A stretch of DNA of 64,000 bases from Pseudonocardia sp. MH-G8 (GTDB lineage: Bacteria > Actinomycetota > Actinomycetes > Mycobacteriales > Pseudonocardiaceae), in contig NZ_NKYF01000016.1 of NCBI RefSeq assembly GCF_002262885.1, positions 123,083 through 187,082 on the forward strand, given 5' to 3'. Shown one piece after another: positions 17,695-26,339 of this stretch. The notes under the pieces were generated by a model. It was not told where the DNA came from, searched no databases, and saw only the letters and a program-made list of their open reading frames with translations. The translations under genes and the position numbers were made by a program. Within the stretch, counting starts at the first letter, position 1, and every line of letters begins with the position of its first letter.

Positions 17695-19728
17695 GTGGAA
17701 CCGCCCGACCCATCCCGCCCCGGCGCCCCCGCAACGATCTCCGTCGCCGAGTTGCTCGCCCGGTGCACCGGGGAGCCGGCCGGCGCCGCCCGCGGCGCGG
17801 CGGCACCGGGCCCGGCGATCTCGGTGACGGCGCTGCTGCGGCGCGAGGGACGCGGCCCGCACACCGTCGACCGCCCCCTGCAGCCGCGCGGCCACGACCG
17901 GGCCGCAGAGCCCGCCGCCCCGCCCCGCCGCAGCGTCCGCAAGGCCGCCGCGGCGGCGGGCGCGCTCTTCGCCGTCACGGCGGTCGTCGGCAGCACGCTC
18001 GTCGACAACGCCGTCCGACACACCCCCGACCCCGCGCTCGGCACCCCGTTGTCCGAGGTTCCCCTGGCCGGCGCCGCCGTGTCCGCCGCCGCGGCGCCCC
18101 CGAGGGCGGGCAGCCCCGAACCCGCCACCGGCCCGGAAGGCGACGCCACGTTCCCCACGGTGCGGCAGCTGTTCGCCGAGGCCGTCCCGTCCGAGCTCGA
18201 CGCCCCGCTCCTCGCCACCGCCGCCGACATCAGCGACCTGCACCTCACGGCCTCCGCGTCGTCGCTCCTCCCCCCGACTCCGTCCGGGACGCGGGCCGGA
18301 TCCGCCGCCGCGACGCCCGGCACGGGGACCGTCCCGCCCGGCGGATCCGGCACCCCGCCGGGCGGGATACCGCTCGCGCCGCCGGTGGCCCCTGGCATGT
18401 TCCCGCCGGCGGTCGGCCTACCCGGCGGCCCGCCTGGTCTTCCCGGCAGCACTCCCGGCAGCCCGCCTGGTGCTCCCGGAGGCGCCCCCGGAGCTGCGTC
18501 TGATGCTCCCGGAGGCGCATCCGGCAACCCGCCTGGTGCCCCTGGCAGCGCCCCCGGAGGTCGGTCTGATGCTCCCGGAGGTCCGCCTGGCGGCGTCCCC
18601 GCCGGCCCTCCCAGGGGCGAGCCCGGTGGCGGAGGGGTCGCCCCGGGCGGACCCGGTGTGGTCCTGACCCCGGGCGACATCACGACGCCGCCGGTCGAGG
18701 TGCCCGCGGTGGCCGCTCAGGTGCCCGTTGTCGGCCCGGTCCGCACGCCCGCGGTGACGCTGGCGCCCGCGCGCGTCTCCCCGCCGGCCCTGTCCGCCAC
18801 GATCACGCCGGACGCGGTCGAGGTGGCCACCGGTGCCGCCGAGGTCGCCGTCCCCGACCTCGCGGTCTCCGGCGCCACCGTCGGCCCGGTCGCCACCTCC
18901 GCGGCCGGGCTCCGCACGCCCGACGTCGCGCTGACCGGCGCCGGGGTGGCACTGAGCGCCGACGCAGCACCCGAGCTCACCGTCCCCGGTGCGGCCGTCT
19001 CCGGCACCCGCCTGGAGACCCCCGACCTCACGCTCGGCTCCGCCGAGATCCCGCTGCCCGACGTGGAGCTGCCGGCCGTGGAGCTCCCCGCCACGACCAT
19101 CGGCGGCGACGAGCCCCACGCCGACACCGTCGAAGGGCTCGGGCAGAGCGTGGTCGGCACCGTGGAGGGGCTCGGCGCGGGCCTCGCCACCGCCGTCGGC
19201 GGCTCCGCAGAGGAGACCACGGAGAACACGGACGACGTCGGCACCGTCGACGAAGCCGCTCCCGACACCGACGACGACGCGGCCACCGACGCCCGGCCCA
19301 CGAGCGACGCGAGCAGCGCAGCCGACACGCGCACCGCGCCGGCCGGCACCGAGGGCGCCGAGGGCACCGAACCCCGCGAAGCCGACGACGACGACGCCGA
19401 GGACGAGACCACCGAAGCCGACGACGCCGAGGCCGACGAGCGCGACTCCGGCGACGTCGACGCGAGTGCCGGCGGCGAAGGCGATGCCGACGACGGGGCC
19501 GACGACGGGGCCGACGACGGGGCCGACGACGGGGCCGACGACGGGGCCGACGACGGGGCCGACGACGGGGCCGACGACGGCAGCACCGAGGACGACACCA
19601 GCACCAAGAACGACGGCATCGCTGATGAGAACAGCGACACCGACGAGAACAGCGACGGCGGCGCCGCCGAGGACACGGCCGACACCGATACGCCGAGCGA
19701 GTCCAGCGACGCCGCGGACTCCGAGTAG
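17695..19728 (+). CDS. Repetitive membrane-anchored protein: ISVAELL motifs, collagen-like Pro-Gly tract and acidic tail
   Basis: 677-aa protein of unknown function. A cytoplasmic N-terminus carries two copies of a short motif (ISVAELLARCTGE, residues 15-27; ISVTALLRREG, 42-52), then RRSVRKAAAAAG and one membrane helix (about 83-104) with the rest presumably outside. Residues 242-322 are a Pro-Gly-rich collagen-like tract, 330-480 an array of degenerate beta-type repeats (VELPAVELPA, VTLAPA), and 490-677 a very acidic, Asp/Glu/Thr-rich tail with eight ADDG repeats. It looks like a cell-envelope stalk or surface-exposed protein. Start is GTG 17695 on the basis of frame; the ribosome binding site is weak. 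Confidence 0.75.
   Translation: MEPPDPSRPGAPATISVAELLARCTGEPAGAARGAAAPGPAISVTALLRREGRGPHTVDRPLQPRGHDRAAEPAAPPRRSVRKAAAAAGALFAVTAVVGSTLVDNAVRHTPDPALGTPLSEVPLAGAAVSAAAAPPRAGSPEPATGPEGDATFPTVRQLFAEAVPSELDAPLLATAADISDLHLTASASSLLPPTPSGTRAGSAAATPGTGTVPPGGSGTPPGGIPLAPPVAPGMFPPAVGLPGGPPGLPGSTPGSPPGAPGGAPGAASDAPGGASGNPPGAPGSAPGGRSDAPGGPPGGVPAGPPRGEPGGGGVAPGGPGVVLTPGDITTPPVEVPAVAAQVPVVGPVRTPAVTLAPARVSPPALSATITPDAVEVATGAAEVAVPDLAVSGATVGPVATSAAGLRTPDVALTGAGVALSADAAPELTVPGAAVSGTRLETPDLTLGSAEIPLPDVELPAVELPATTIGGDEPHADTVEGLGQSVVGTVEGLGAGLATAVGGSAEETTENTDDVGTVDEAAPDTDDDAATDARPTSDASSAADTRTAPAGTEGAEGTEPREADDDDAEDETTEADDAEADERDSGDVDASAGGEGDADDGADDGADDGADDGADDGADDGADDGADDGSTEDDTSTKNDGIADENSDTDENSDGGAAEDTADTDTPSESSDAADSE
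18420..18660 (+). repeat. Degenerate repeats coding the collagen-like Pro-Gly tract
   Basis: Repeated GCTCCCGGAGGC / CCGCCTGG words in frame within the membrane protein gene, translating to runs such as GGPPGLPGSTPGSPPGAPGG. Not tandem with a fixed period. Confidence 0.7.
19486..19581 (+). repeat. Eight perfect 12-bp tandem repeats (GCCGACGACGGG)
   Basis: Eight consecutive 12-bp units, in frame, coding ADDG each time; only the final base of the last unit differs. Such a repeat is expected to vary in copy number between strains by slippage without breaking the frame. Confidence 0.95.
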
Positions 19729-20249
19729 TGCGAGGGGCGAGGGGGAGCCCACTGACGAACGAACGAACAGCTCTCTCGTCGGCTAGGTAGCGACCAGAGT
19801 GCCGTTCGTCGGGTGAGGGCGCTCCTGCACTTGGAGCCAGCCCGCCTTGATCACTGATCGGGTACACGAGCGGCGAGATGTCGCCGCCGCTGCGCCAAAC
19901 CGATGATCAACGGGAAGCGCGGTCGGCGAGCCGACGAGCGCAGGCGCGGAGCCTGCCGCCAGGTCACCGCCTCGGCCGCCGTCCCCGACCCGGCGATCAC
20001 CACCCGCTGCGGGTCGCCGGATGCTGATTGGTGATCGCTACGAGAAGCACCTGACGTCGCCGCGCCAGCACCCACGCACTGCTCGGACCGATCACCCGGC
20101 CGTGATCACCTCGACAAGTACGCCACTGTCGCAGCGCCCGCCCTCAGGTACTGATCGGACCGACCACCGCGCACCGCGTCCCGACCCGGTTCCCACCCCG
20201 CAGGCTCCTCCTGCTGCCGCCGCGCCGGTGGCGGATCTAGGCTTCCGCC
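19729..20249. other. Intergenic, nothing recognised except a promoter-like hexamer at its end
   Basis: About 520 bases. Several GATCA/TGATC words recur but no ordered repeat, RNA gene or reading frame with normal codon use could be supported. TAGGCT at 20238-20243 sits 6 bases before the GTG of the next gene and is probably its -10 element. Confidence 0.5.
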
Positions 20250-20687
20250 GTGGTCACCGTCCGCCGCACCATCGATGCCCCGCCCGACGCCGTCTGGGCC
20301 GTCCTCGCCGACGGCTGGCTCTACCCCTCCTGGGTCGTCGGCGCCTCCCGCATGCGCGAGGTCGACCCGGCGTGGCCGGGGGTGGGTGCGCACCTGCACC
20401 ACTCGGTCGGCACGTGGCCGGCGCTGCTGAACGACACCACCACGGTGCTGGCCAGCGTGCCGAAGCGGGAGCTCGTGCTGCGCGCCCGCGGGTGGCCGTT
20501 CGGCGAGGCCGAGGTCCGGCTGGTGCTGGAGGAGCACGCACAGGGCTGCGAGGTCGTGATGTCCGAGACGGCGCGCAGCGGGCCGGGCCGGTTGGTGCCC
20601 GAGCCCGCACAGTCGGTCCTGATCGGTCCCCGCAACGTCGAGTCCCTGCGCCGCCTCGCCTACCTCGCCGAGGGCGAGTCCCGGTAG
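20250..20687 (+). CDS. SRPBCC-superfamily (START-like) protein
   Basis: 145-aa protein with the polyketide cyclase/SRPBCC fold: VTVRRTIDAPPDAVWAVLADGWLYPSWVVGASRMREVD at the N-terminus is the classical opening strand and helix, and FGEAEVRLVLEEHAQGCEVVMSE the later strands. Such proteins bind small hydrophobic ligands. The GTG start follows a TAGGCT hexamer by exactly 6 bases, suggesting a leaderless transcript. The 3' end overlaps the convergent oxidoreductase by 28 bases. Confidence 0.85.
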   Translation: MVTVRRTIDAPPDAVWAVLADGWLYPSWVVGASRMREVDPAWPGVGAHLHHSVGTWPALLNDTTTVLASVPKRELVLRARGWPFGEAEVRLVLEEHAQGCEVVMSETARSGPGRLVPEPAQSVLIGPRNVESLRRLAYLAEGESR

Positions 20688-22270
20688 ATCAGCTCCAGCG
20701 CCGCCGACGTGACGCGGCGCCGGACCGCGCCGAGCGCCCGCTGCTCCCCGAGCGCGGCCCGGGCCGCGAGCCACCCGCACACGCCGTGCACACCGCCGCC
20801 GGGATGGGCGGCGGCGCTGCCCAGGTACAGCCCGCCGACGACGGTCTCGGACCGGCCGAGGCCGGGCACCGGCCGGAACACGAGCTGCTGGAACAGCTGC
20901 GCGGTGCCGCCGTTGACGGCGCCGTGCACGAGGTTCGGGTCTGCGGCCTGCAGGTCGCCCGGCCGCTGGACGGCGCGGTGCAGCACCGTGGCACCGAAGC
21001 CGGGGGCGAACTCCTCGACGGTCGCGTCGACCCGCCGGGCCAGCTCGTCGGCCGCGTCGTCGTCGCTCACCCCGCGCGGCAGGTGCGTGTAGGCCCAGGC
21101 GCTCTCCGTGCCCTCCGGGGACCGGCTCGGGTCCGCGGTGGTCATCTGCCCGAACAGCATGAACGGGGTCTGCGGGACCGCCCGCGACTCGATGTCGGCC
21201 GACCAGCGCGTGAGCCCGGCCTCGTCGGCGCCGAGGTGGACGGTGCCGGCTCCGGCCACGCCCGGGTTGCGCCACGGGATGGGGCCCTCCAGCGCCCAGT
21301 TGACCTTGACGACGGGGGTGTCCCACTCGAACCGGTCGAGGTCGGCGTGCAGCCGGGGCGGGAGCGCGTCGGCCGGCAGCAGGTCGCGGTAGAGCGTCGG
21401 CGCCGCGACGTCGGCGATCACGGCGCGTCGGGCACGCACGGTGAGACCGGTGGCGGAGTGCACGGCGACGGCGCGTCCGCCCCGCACGTCGATACGTTCC
21501 ACGTGCTCGCCGGTGCACAGCTCGGCGCCCGCCGCCCGGGCCCGCCGGGCGAGGGTGGCGGCGAGCTCCCCGGCCCCGCCGACCGGCGCCGGGAACCCGT
21601 GCTTCTGACCCAGCATCGCGAGCAGCCAGCCGAAGACGCCGCTCACGGTGGCGTCGGGAGGGGCGTCGGCGTGCACGGCGTTGCCGGCGAGCAGCAGCCG
21701 GGCACCCTCGCCGGCGAACAGCTCCTCCCCCATGCGGCGGGCCGGCAGCGCGAGGAAGCGGGCCAGCCGCAGCGCGTCGGCCGTGCCGATGCGGCGCAGC
21801 AGCGCGGCCGGGCCCCGCACCGGCGGGAACGCGGTGAAGACCGTGCGCAGCACCGCGTCGCCGATCTCGTCCCACTGCGCGCACAGTGCCAACCAGGCGT
21901 CGCCGTCGCGCGGGTGGTGCTCGGCGAGGCCTGCGGCGGTGGCCTCGCGGTCGCGGTGCAGGACGGCGGCGGGTGCCCCGTCGGGCCGGACCGGGTGGGC
22001 CAGCACGGCCGGGGCGTGCGACCAGCGCAGCCCGCAGCGCTCCAGCTCGAGGGACCGCAGCACCGGCGACGCGGCCGAGAGCGGGTAGAACGCGCTGAAC
22101 AGGTCGGCGGTGAAACCGGGGTGCAGCTCGGCGGAGCGCACGGCGCCGCCGAGGACGTCGGAGGACTCCAGCAGGCACACGTCCCAGCCGGCGTCGGCCA
22201 GCACGGCGGCCGCCACGAGCCCGTGGTGGCCCCCGCCGATCACGACGGCGTCGGCGGTTCGGATCGTCAT
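20660..22270 (-). CDS. CrtI-like phytoene dehydrogenase-family FAD oxidoreductase
   Basis: 536-aa NAD(P)/FAD-dependent oxidoreductase. Dinucleotide-binding motif ADAVVIGGGHHGLVAAAVLADAG at residues 6-28, followed by LLESSDVLGGAVRSAELHPGF, the phytoene-desaturase-type continuation. The C-terminal GLYLGSAAAHPGGGVHGVCGWLAA is the family's second FAD contact. No other carotenoid gene lies nearby, so a carotenoid substrate is not implied; such stand-alone actinobacterial members have unknown substrates. The ATG follows GATAGT by 6 bases (leaderless-type). Confidence 0.88.
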   Translation of the reverse strand: MTIRTADAVVIGGGHHGLVAAAVLADAGWDVCLLESSDVLGGAVRSAELHPGFTADLFSAFYPLSAASPVLRSLELERCGLRWSHAPAVLAHPVRPDGAPAAVLHRDREATAAGLAEHHPRDGDAWLALCAQWDEIGDAVLRTVFTAFPPVRGPAALLRRIGTADALRLARFLALPARRMGEELFAGEGARLLLAGNAVHADAPPDATVSGVFGWLLAMLGQKHGFPAPVGGAGELAATLARRARAAGAELCTGEHVERIDVRGGRAVAVHSATGLTVRARRAVIADVAAPTLYRDLLPADALPPRLHADLDRFEWDTPVVKVNWALEGPIPWRNPGVAGAGTVHLGADEAGLTRWSADIESRAVPQTPFMLFGQMTTADPSRSPEGTESAWAYTHLPRGVSDDDAADELARRVDATVEEFAPGFGATVLHRAVQRPGDLQAADPNLVHGAVNGGTAQLFQQLVFRPVPGLGRSETVVGGLYLGSAAAHPGGGVHGVCGWLAARAALGEQRALGAVRRRVTSAALELIYRDSPSAR

Positions 22271-22362
22271 GGCGCCACTATCGCCCGGGCCGCGGCATCG
22301 GGCACCCGCAGATGACCTCCGTGGTAATCGACGGGCGCACGTCGAGGCGCGAGGCTCGTCCC

Positions 22363-22779
22363 ATGAGCACGAGGACGACCGTCGACGAGTTCCTGCGCCG
22401 GACCGCGGAAGGCGATCCCGAGCGGATCGCGGCGCTGTACGCCGACGAGGTGGAGTGGATGCTGGACTGGCCCGACGGCGACTACGCGGACACCGTGCCC
22501 TGGATCCGGCACCGCTCCACCCGCGCAGGCGTGGCCGAGCACTTCCGGCTGATCGCCGAGCACCACGTGCCGGAGGAGAGCACGACGACGCTGACGGCCG
22601 TGCTCGTCGACGGCGCCGACGCGGTGCTGCTCGGCGAGTTCCGCAACACCGCGAAGCCCACGGGTCGCCGCTACACCGCCGCGTTCGCCCTGCACCTGAC
22701 CGTGGCGGACGGGCTGATCACCCGCCACCACGTCTACGAGGACAGCCTCGCGGTGGCCCGGGCGTTCGGCGCAGCGTGA
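22363..22779 (+). CDS. SnoaL/NTF2-like protein
   Basis: 138-aa NTF2-fold protein: VDEFLRRTAEGDPERIAALYADEVEWMLDWPDGDY is the usual alpha-cone opening of SnoaL-like isomerases, and the conserved late strands are ADGLITRHHVYEDSLAVARAFG. Start ATG 22363 was taken because it matches the domain edge. Function unknown; may act on small polyketide or aromatic compounds as relatives do. Confidence 0.82.
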   Translation: MSTRTTVDEFLRRTAEGDPERIAALYADEVEWMLDWPDGDYADTVPWIRHRSTRAGVAEHFRLIAEHHVPEESTTTLTAVLVDGADAVLLGEFRNTAKPTGRRYTAAFALHLTVADGLITRHHVYEDSLAVARAFGAA

Positions 22780-22801
22780 GGGACGGGGTGGGGGACGGCG
22801 G

Positions 22802-23281
22802 TCAGAACAGGATGCCGTCGAGCTTCGGGTCGATCCCCGCTTCCCGGCAGTAGTCGGTGTAGCGCTGGAGCTTCCGCTCGGCCGTCTCGACCCAGGCGAG
22901 GTTGCCGTCGGCGTCCATGTACTCGATCGGGCCGTGGATGAAGAACAGCGTCATCATCGGCTCCGACTCGTCGTCGACGTCCGCGACGAGCGTGTGCACG
23001 TCGCCGGGCGGTTCGTAGACGTACGCGCCCGGGGTGGCCTGCCAGTCGTGCTCGATGTAGTGCCAGCGGCCCTGCAGCACCCAGCCCTCCACCTCGGCGA
23101 GGTGGCGGTGCCGGTTGACCACGCCGCTCTTGGCGACCTTGAGCAGGTTGACCCAGCTGCCCTTCTCCAGGTTGATGCGCACCGGCTTGAACCAGACGTT
23201 GTCCGATCCCTGCGGCACCCAGGGCAGATCGGCCGTCTGCACGAGGAAGTCGGCCGCGTGCTCGCTCGCAAGCTCGCTCAT
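22802..23281 (-). CDS. Cupin, 2,4'-dihydroxyacetophenone dioxygenase-like
   Basis: 159-aa single-domain cupin of the 2,4'-dihydroxyacetophenone dioxygenase type, a non-heme iron family that cleaves a C-C bond of hydroxyacetophenones. Metal ligands appear as HRHLAEVE (H58, H60 and E63 or E65) and GDVHTL (H96). The motif VNLLKVAKSGVVNRHRH and the C-terminal YTDYCREAGIDP match the family. Divergent from a LysR gene, which probably regulates it. Whether it has the dioxygenase activity is an inference. Confidence 0.8.
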   Translation of the reverse strand: MSELASEHAADFLVQTADLPWVPQGSDNVWFKPVRINLEKGSWVNLLKVAKSGVVNRHRHLAEVEGWVLQGRWHYIEHDWQATPGAYVYEPPGDVHTLVADVDDESEPMMTLFFIHGPIEYMDADGNLAWVETAERKLQRYTDYCREAGIDPKLDGILF

Positions 23282-23329
23282 GCGCCCCGTTGTACCCCCG
23301 CACCCGTCGTCGCGTGAACCGCACATCGT

Positions 23330-23343
23330 GGATGCCGGCATCC
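23330..23343. promoter_or_regulatory. Candidate LysR-type operator (14-bp palindrome)
   Basis: GGATGCCGGCATCC, a perfect palindrome in the 109-base gap between the cupin gene and the divergent LysR gene. Placement fits an operator of the LysR regulator. Confidence 0.4.
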
Positions 23344-23390
23344 GTCCCGCTGATGGTGCGCGCGCGATCCGACGCACATAGGGTCACGCA

Positions 23391-24347
23391 GTGCTGAGAG
23401 CGGACCTGCGGCTGGAGTGGCTCGTCTCGTTCCTCGCCGTGGTGGAGACGGGCAGCTTCGTGGCGGCCGCCGAGGTGACCCACCGGTCCCAGCCGCGGAT
23501 CAGCATGCACGTGGCCGCGCTGGAACGCGGGGTGGGCCTGCCGCTGTTCAACCGCCGCAAACGGCCCGTGGAGCTCACGGAGGCGGGCAAGGCGCTGTCG
23601 GAGCACGCCCGCACCATCCTGCGCGAGGTCGAGGCCACCGAAGCCGCGATGGCGGCGTGGCGCGACGGCGCACGCGGCGTCGTCACGCTGGGCAGCCACC
23701 CCAGCGCCAGCGCCGCCTTCGTGCCCCACGTGCTCCGCGAAGCCGCACGCGTCAGTCCGGACGTGCGGGTCGTGCTGGTCGAACGCTCGACCCTGGAGCT
23801 GGACGACGCGCTGACCAGCGGCGAGATCGACCTGTGCATCCGGCCGATGACGCCGGCGCCCGCCCGTGCGAGCGTGCGTCAACACGTGCTGTGGCGCGAG
23901 CCGCTGGTCGCCCTGCACCCGCCCGACCACCCGCTCGCGGACCTGCCCGAGCCGCTGCCGGTGGCCGAGGTCGCCGCGCACCCGCTGCTGTCGATCGGGC
24001 GTCTGGACGCCCCGGAAACCGGCGAGTTCGAGTCCTACCGCCTGTTCCGGGAGTGCGGGTTCGAACTGGAGCCGGTGCAGGCCACCAACCAGCCGCAGAC
24101 GCTGGTGTCGCTGGTGCGTCACGGCTTCGGTGTCGGGGTCACCAACTCGCTCGCCGCGGAGGTCACCGACACCAGCGACCTGTGCGTGCGCCGGCTGGAA
24201 GGCGCCGCCGGGCGCCGGGTCGCCGTGTACTGGGACTCGACGCGCCTGCTCACCGCCGCCGCTCGCACCCTGCTGCAGCAGATCGTGGCGCAGCCCCGCC
24301 CCGACGGCACCGAGCCCCCGGAACGCCCCGATCCACCACGCGAATAG
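23391..24347 (+). CDS. LysR-family transcriptional regulator
   Basis: 318-aa LysR-type regulator. The N-terminal winged helix reads LRLEWLVSFLAVVETGSFVAAAEVTHRSQPRISMHVAALERGVGLPLFNR (residues 6-55), followed by the linker helix and a substrate-binding domain (VTLGSHPSASAAFVPHVLREA). GTG start lies 6 bases after TAGGGT, so the transcript is probably leaderless. It sits between the divergent cupin gene and the downstream SDR/ABC operon and could control either or both. Confidence 0.93.
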   Translation: MLRADLRLEWLVSFLAVVETGSFVAAAEVTHRSQPRISMHVAALERGVGLPLFNRRKRPVELTEAGKALSEHARTILREVEATEAAMAAWRDGARGVVTLGSHPSASAAFVPHVLREAARVSPDVRVVLVERSTLELDDALTSGEIDLCIRPMTPAPARASVRQHVLWREPLVALHPPDHPLADLPEPLPVAEVAAHPLLSIGRLDAPETGEFESYRLFRECGFELEPVQATNQPQTLVSLVRHGFGVGVTNSLAAEVTDTSDLCVRRLEGAAGRRVAVYWDSTRLLTAAARTLLQQIVAQPRPDGTEPPERPDPPRE

Positions 24348-24402
24348 CGCTATCCGGAACTCGGCCTTCCCCGTTCCCGGCGCTGCTCCTAGCGTCGCAC
24401 CC

Positions 24403-25173
24403 GTGCCGGCCGCCGCATCTCCGTCCCCCTCCGTGCTCCAGGGCCGGACGGCCATGGTCACGGGCGCGGGCTCCGGGATCGGCCGCGCGATCGCCCTCGG
24501 GCTGGCAGCGGCCGGCGCGGATCTGCTGCTGCTGTCCGACCGCGACAACCTCGGCCCGGTCGCCGAGCAGGCCTGCGCCACGGGAGCGGCGGTCACCACC
24601 GAGCTGCTTGACCTGGCCGACCGCCCCGCCCGGCGGACCGCGATCGAGCGCCTGCTGGACGCGCACACCGTCGACGTGCTGGTCAACAACGCCGGGCTGA
24701 TCCGGCGCGCCCCGGCCACCGAGTTCAGCGACGAGGACTGGTACGACGTCATCGAGCTGAACCTGCACGCCGCGTTCGAGCTGTGCCGCGCCGCCGGCCG
24801 GCGGATGGTGGCCCGCGGCTCCGGGAAGATCGTCAACGTCGGCTCGCTGCTGAGCTTCCAGGGCGGAGTGGTCGTGCCCTCCTACGCGGCCAGCAAGCAC
24901 GCGCTCGTCGGGCTCACCCGCGCGCTCGCGAACGAGTGGGCCGCGCACGGCGTGAACGTCAACGCCATCGCCCCCGGCTACGTCACCACCGCCACCACGA
25001 CGGCGCTGCGCGACGACGCGACCCGCAGCGCGGAGATCCTCGCGCGCATCCCGGCCGGCCGGTGGGCGCAGCCCGAGGACGTCGCCGGACCCGCCGTCTT
25101 CCTCGCCTCCCCCGCAGCCGACTACGTCCACGGGCACGTCCTCGTCGTCGACGGGGGTTGGTTGGCCCGGTAA
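24403..25173 (+). CDS. Short-chain dehydrogenase/reductase, KduD-like
   Basis: 256-aa classical SDR. Cofactor motif TGAGSGIG (about 21-28), NNAG at about 92, catalytic Ser in VNVGSLLSFQGG and YAASK (Y/K) at about 165, and the C-terminal HGHVLVVDGGWLAR typical of 2-deoxy-D-gluconate 3-dehydrogenase-like members. GTG 24403 has no ribosome binding site but lies 7 bases after TAGCGT (leaderless-type). It is followed after 20 bases by the ABC binding-protein gene and probably acts on the imported compound. Confidence 0.85.
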   Translation: MPAAASPSPSVLQGRTAMVTGAGSGIGRAIALGLAAAGADLLLLSDRDNLGPVAEQACATGAAVTTELLDLADRPARRTAIERLLDAHTVDVLVNNAGLIRRAPATEFSDEDWYDVIELNLHAAFELCRAAGRRMVARGSGKIVNVGSLLSFQGGVVVPSYAASKHALVGLTRALANEWAAHGVNVNAIAPGYVTTATTTALRDDATRSAEILARIPAGRWAQPEDVAGPAVFLASPAADYVHGHVLVVDGGWLAR

Positions 25174-25193
25174 GCAGATCGGAGGGTTCGACG

Positions 25194-26339
25194 ATGAGCC
25201 ACCTGAGCAGCCGCCGCCTCGCCGTACTGGCGGGCGGGCCACTCGTGCTCGTGCTCGCCGCCTGCGGCGGTGGTGGTGCGACGATCGACGACGACGTGAG
25301 CGGCGGCGAGGCACCGCAGCTCGTGACGGTCGACGCGGGCTACGTGTCCGCGGTCGACCAGCTCGGCCTCCCGATCGGCCTGGAGACCGGCGCGTTCGAG
25401 GAGCAGGGTCTGGACGTGCGGCTGGCCCAGCCGTTCCCCACGGGCGTCGACTCCCTCAACGCCCTGCAGGCCGGCGAGGTCGACTTCATCCAGGTCGGCA
25501 CCCCCGCGATCGGTGCCGCGCAGCGCGGGCTCGACCTCGTGCTGCTCGGCAACTACTCCGGGTCGGCGAGCCAACAGGCGATCGACGACACGATGGCTGT
25601 GGTCGCGCGGCCGGGCTCGGGCATCAGCGGTGACGACCTCGCGACCCTGCGCGGCAAGCGCATCGGCGTGTCGATCGGCTCGATCAACCACCTGTACCTG
25701 ATCGGGCTGCTGCAGGAGCTGCAGATCCCCGCCGGCGAGGTGGAGGTCGTGAACACGGCGCCGCCGGACATGCCGGTCGCCCTGCAGACCAGCGGCATCG
25801 ACGCGGCGATCGTGTGGGACCCCTGGCCGATCACCATCGAGCAGCAGGTGCAGGGCGCCGAGGAGGTCGTGCGCGGCGGCGGCTACATCCCCTACGTCGG
25901 CTACATCGTCGCCATGCGGGAGTTCGTGGAGCAGAACCCGGACGTCGTCGCGCGGTTCCTCACCGCACGTGCCACGGCCGACCAGTGGATGCGCGAGAAC
26001 CCCGACGAGGCCGCGGAGGCGGCCACCCGCTGGCTGCCCGGCACGGAGCCGGAGGTCGCGAGCGAGGCCATGCAGTACAACGTGGCGCAGCTGGACCCGC
26101 GGTTCTCCGCCTGCAACTACGCGGCCCTGGACACGGTGGCGCAGATGCTCGCCGAGCAGGGCGTCACCGAGCCCGGGTTCGCGGTGGCCGACAGGTTCGT
26201 GCCCGGCCCGATCACCACGGTCATGGAGGAACGCCCCGAGCTGTTCGACGACCTCCCGGCGATCCCGGAGCCCGCCCGCATCGGCGCCGACTTCGCCTAC
26301 GAGCGCGAGGCCGCCCTCGCGGCCTGCCCCGCGACGTGA
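25194..26339 (+). CDS. ABC substrate-binding lipoprotein, taurine/nitrate/sulfonate type
   Basis: 381-aa NMT1/SsuA-like binding protein. Lipobox LAACGG (Cys 24) after a basic N-terminus; GGAGG lies 9 bases upstream of ATG 25194. Mature sequence shows VDAGYVSAVDQLGLPIGLETGAFEEQGLDVRL and LQAGEVDFIQVGTPA, the standard opening of the family, and later IVWDPWPITIEQQ. Exported, anchored outside the membrane; delivers ligand to the two following permeases. Ligand unknown; the cupin/SDR context suggests an organic acid or aromatic rather than nitrate. Confidence 0.92.
   Translation: MSHLSSRRLAVLAGGPLVLVLAACGGGGATIDDDVSGGEAPQLVTVDAGYVSAVDQLGLPIGLETGAFEEQGLDVRLAQPFPTGVDSLNALQAGEVDFIQVGTPAIGAAQRGLDLVLLGNYSGSASQQAIDDTMAVVARPGSGISGDDLATLRGKRIGVSIGSINHLYLIGLLQELQIPAGEVEVVNTAPPDMPVALQTSGIDAAIVWDPWPITIEQQVQGAEEVVRGGGYIPYVGYIVAMREFVEQNPDVVARFLTARATADQWMRENPDEAAEAATRWLPGTEPEVASEAMQYNVAQLDPRFSACNYAALDTVAQMLAEQGVTEPGFAVADRFVPGPITTVMEERPELFDDLPAIPEPARIGADFAYEREAALAACPAT

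Noticed and set aside
19486..19581. CRISPR-like repeats
   Set aside because: Units are contiguous 12-mers without spacers and code for protein.
20021..22315. 764-codon plus-strand frame across the SRPBCC and CrtI-like genes
   Set aside because: Runs antisense to the CrtI-like gene, starts in non-coding DNA and shows no protein-like composition.
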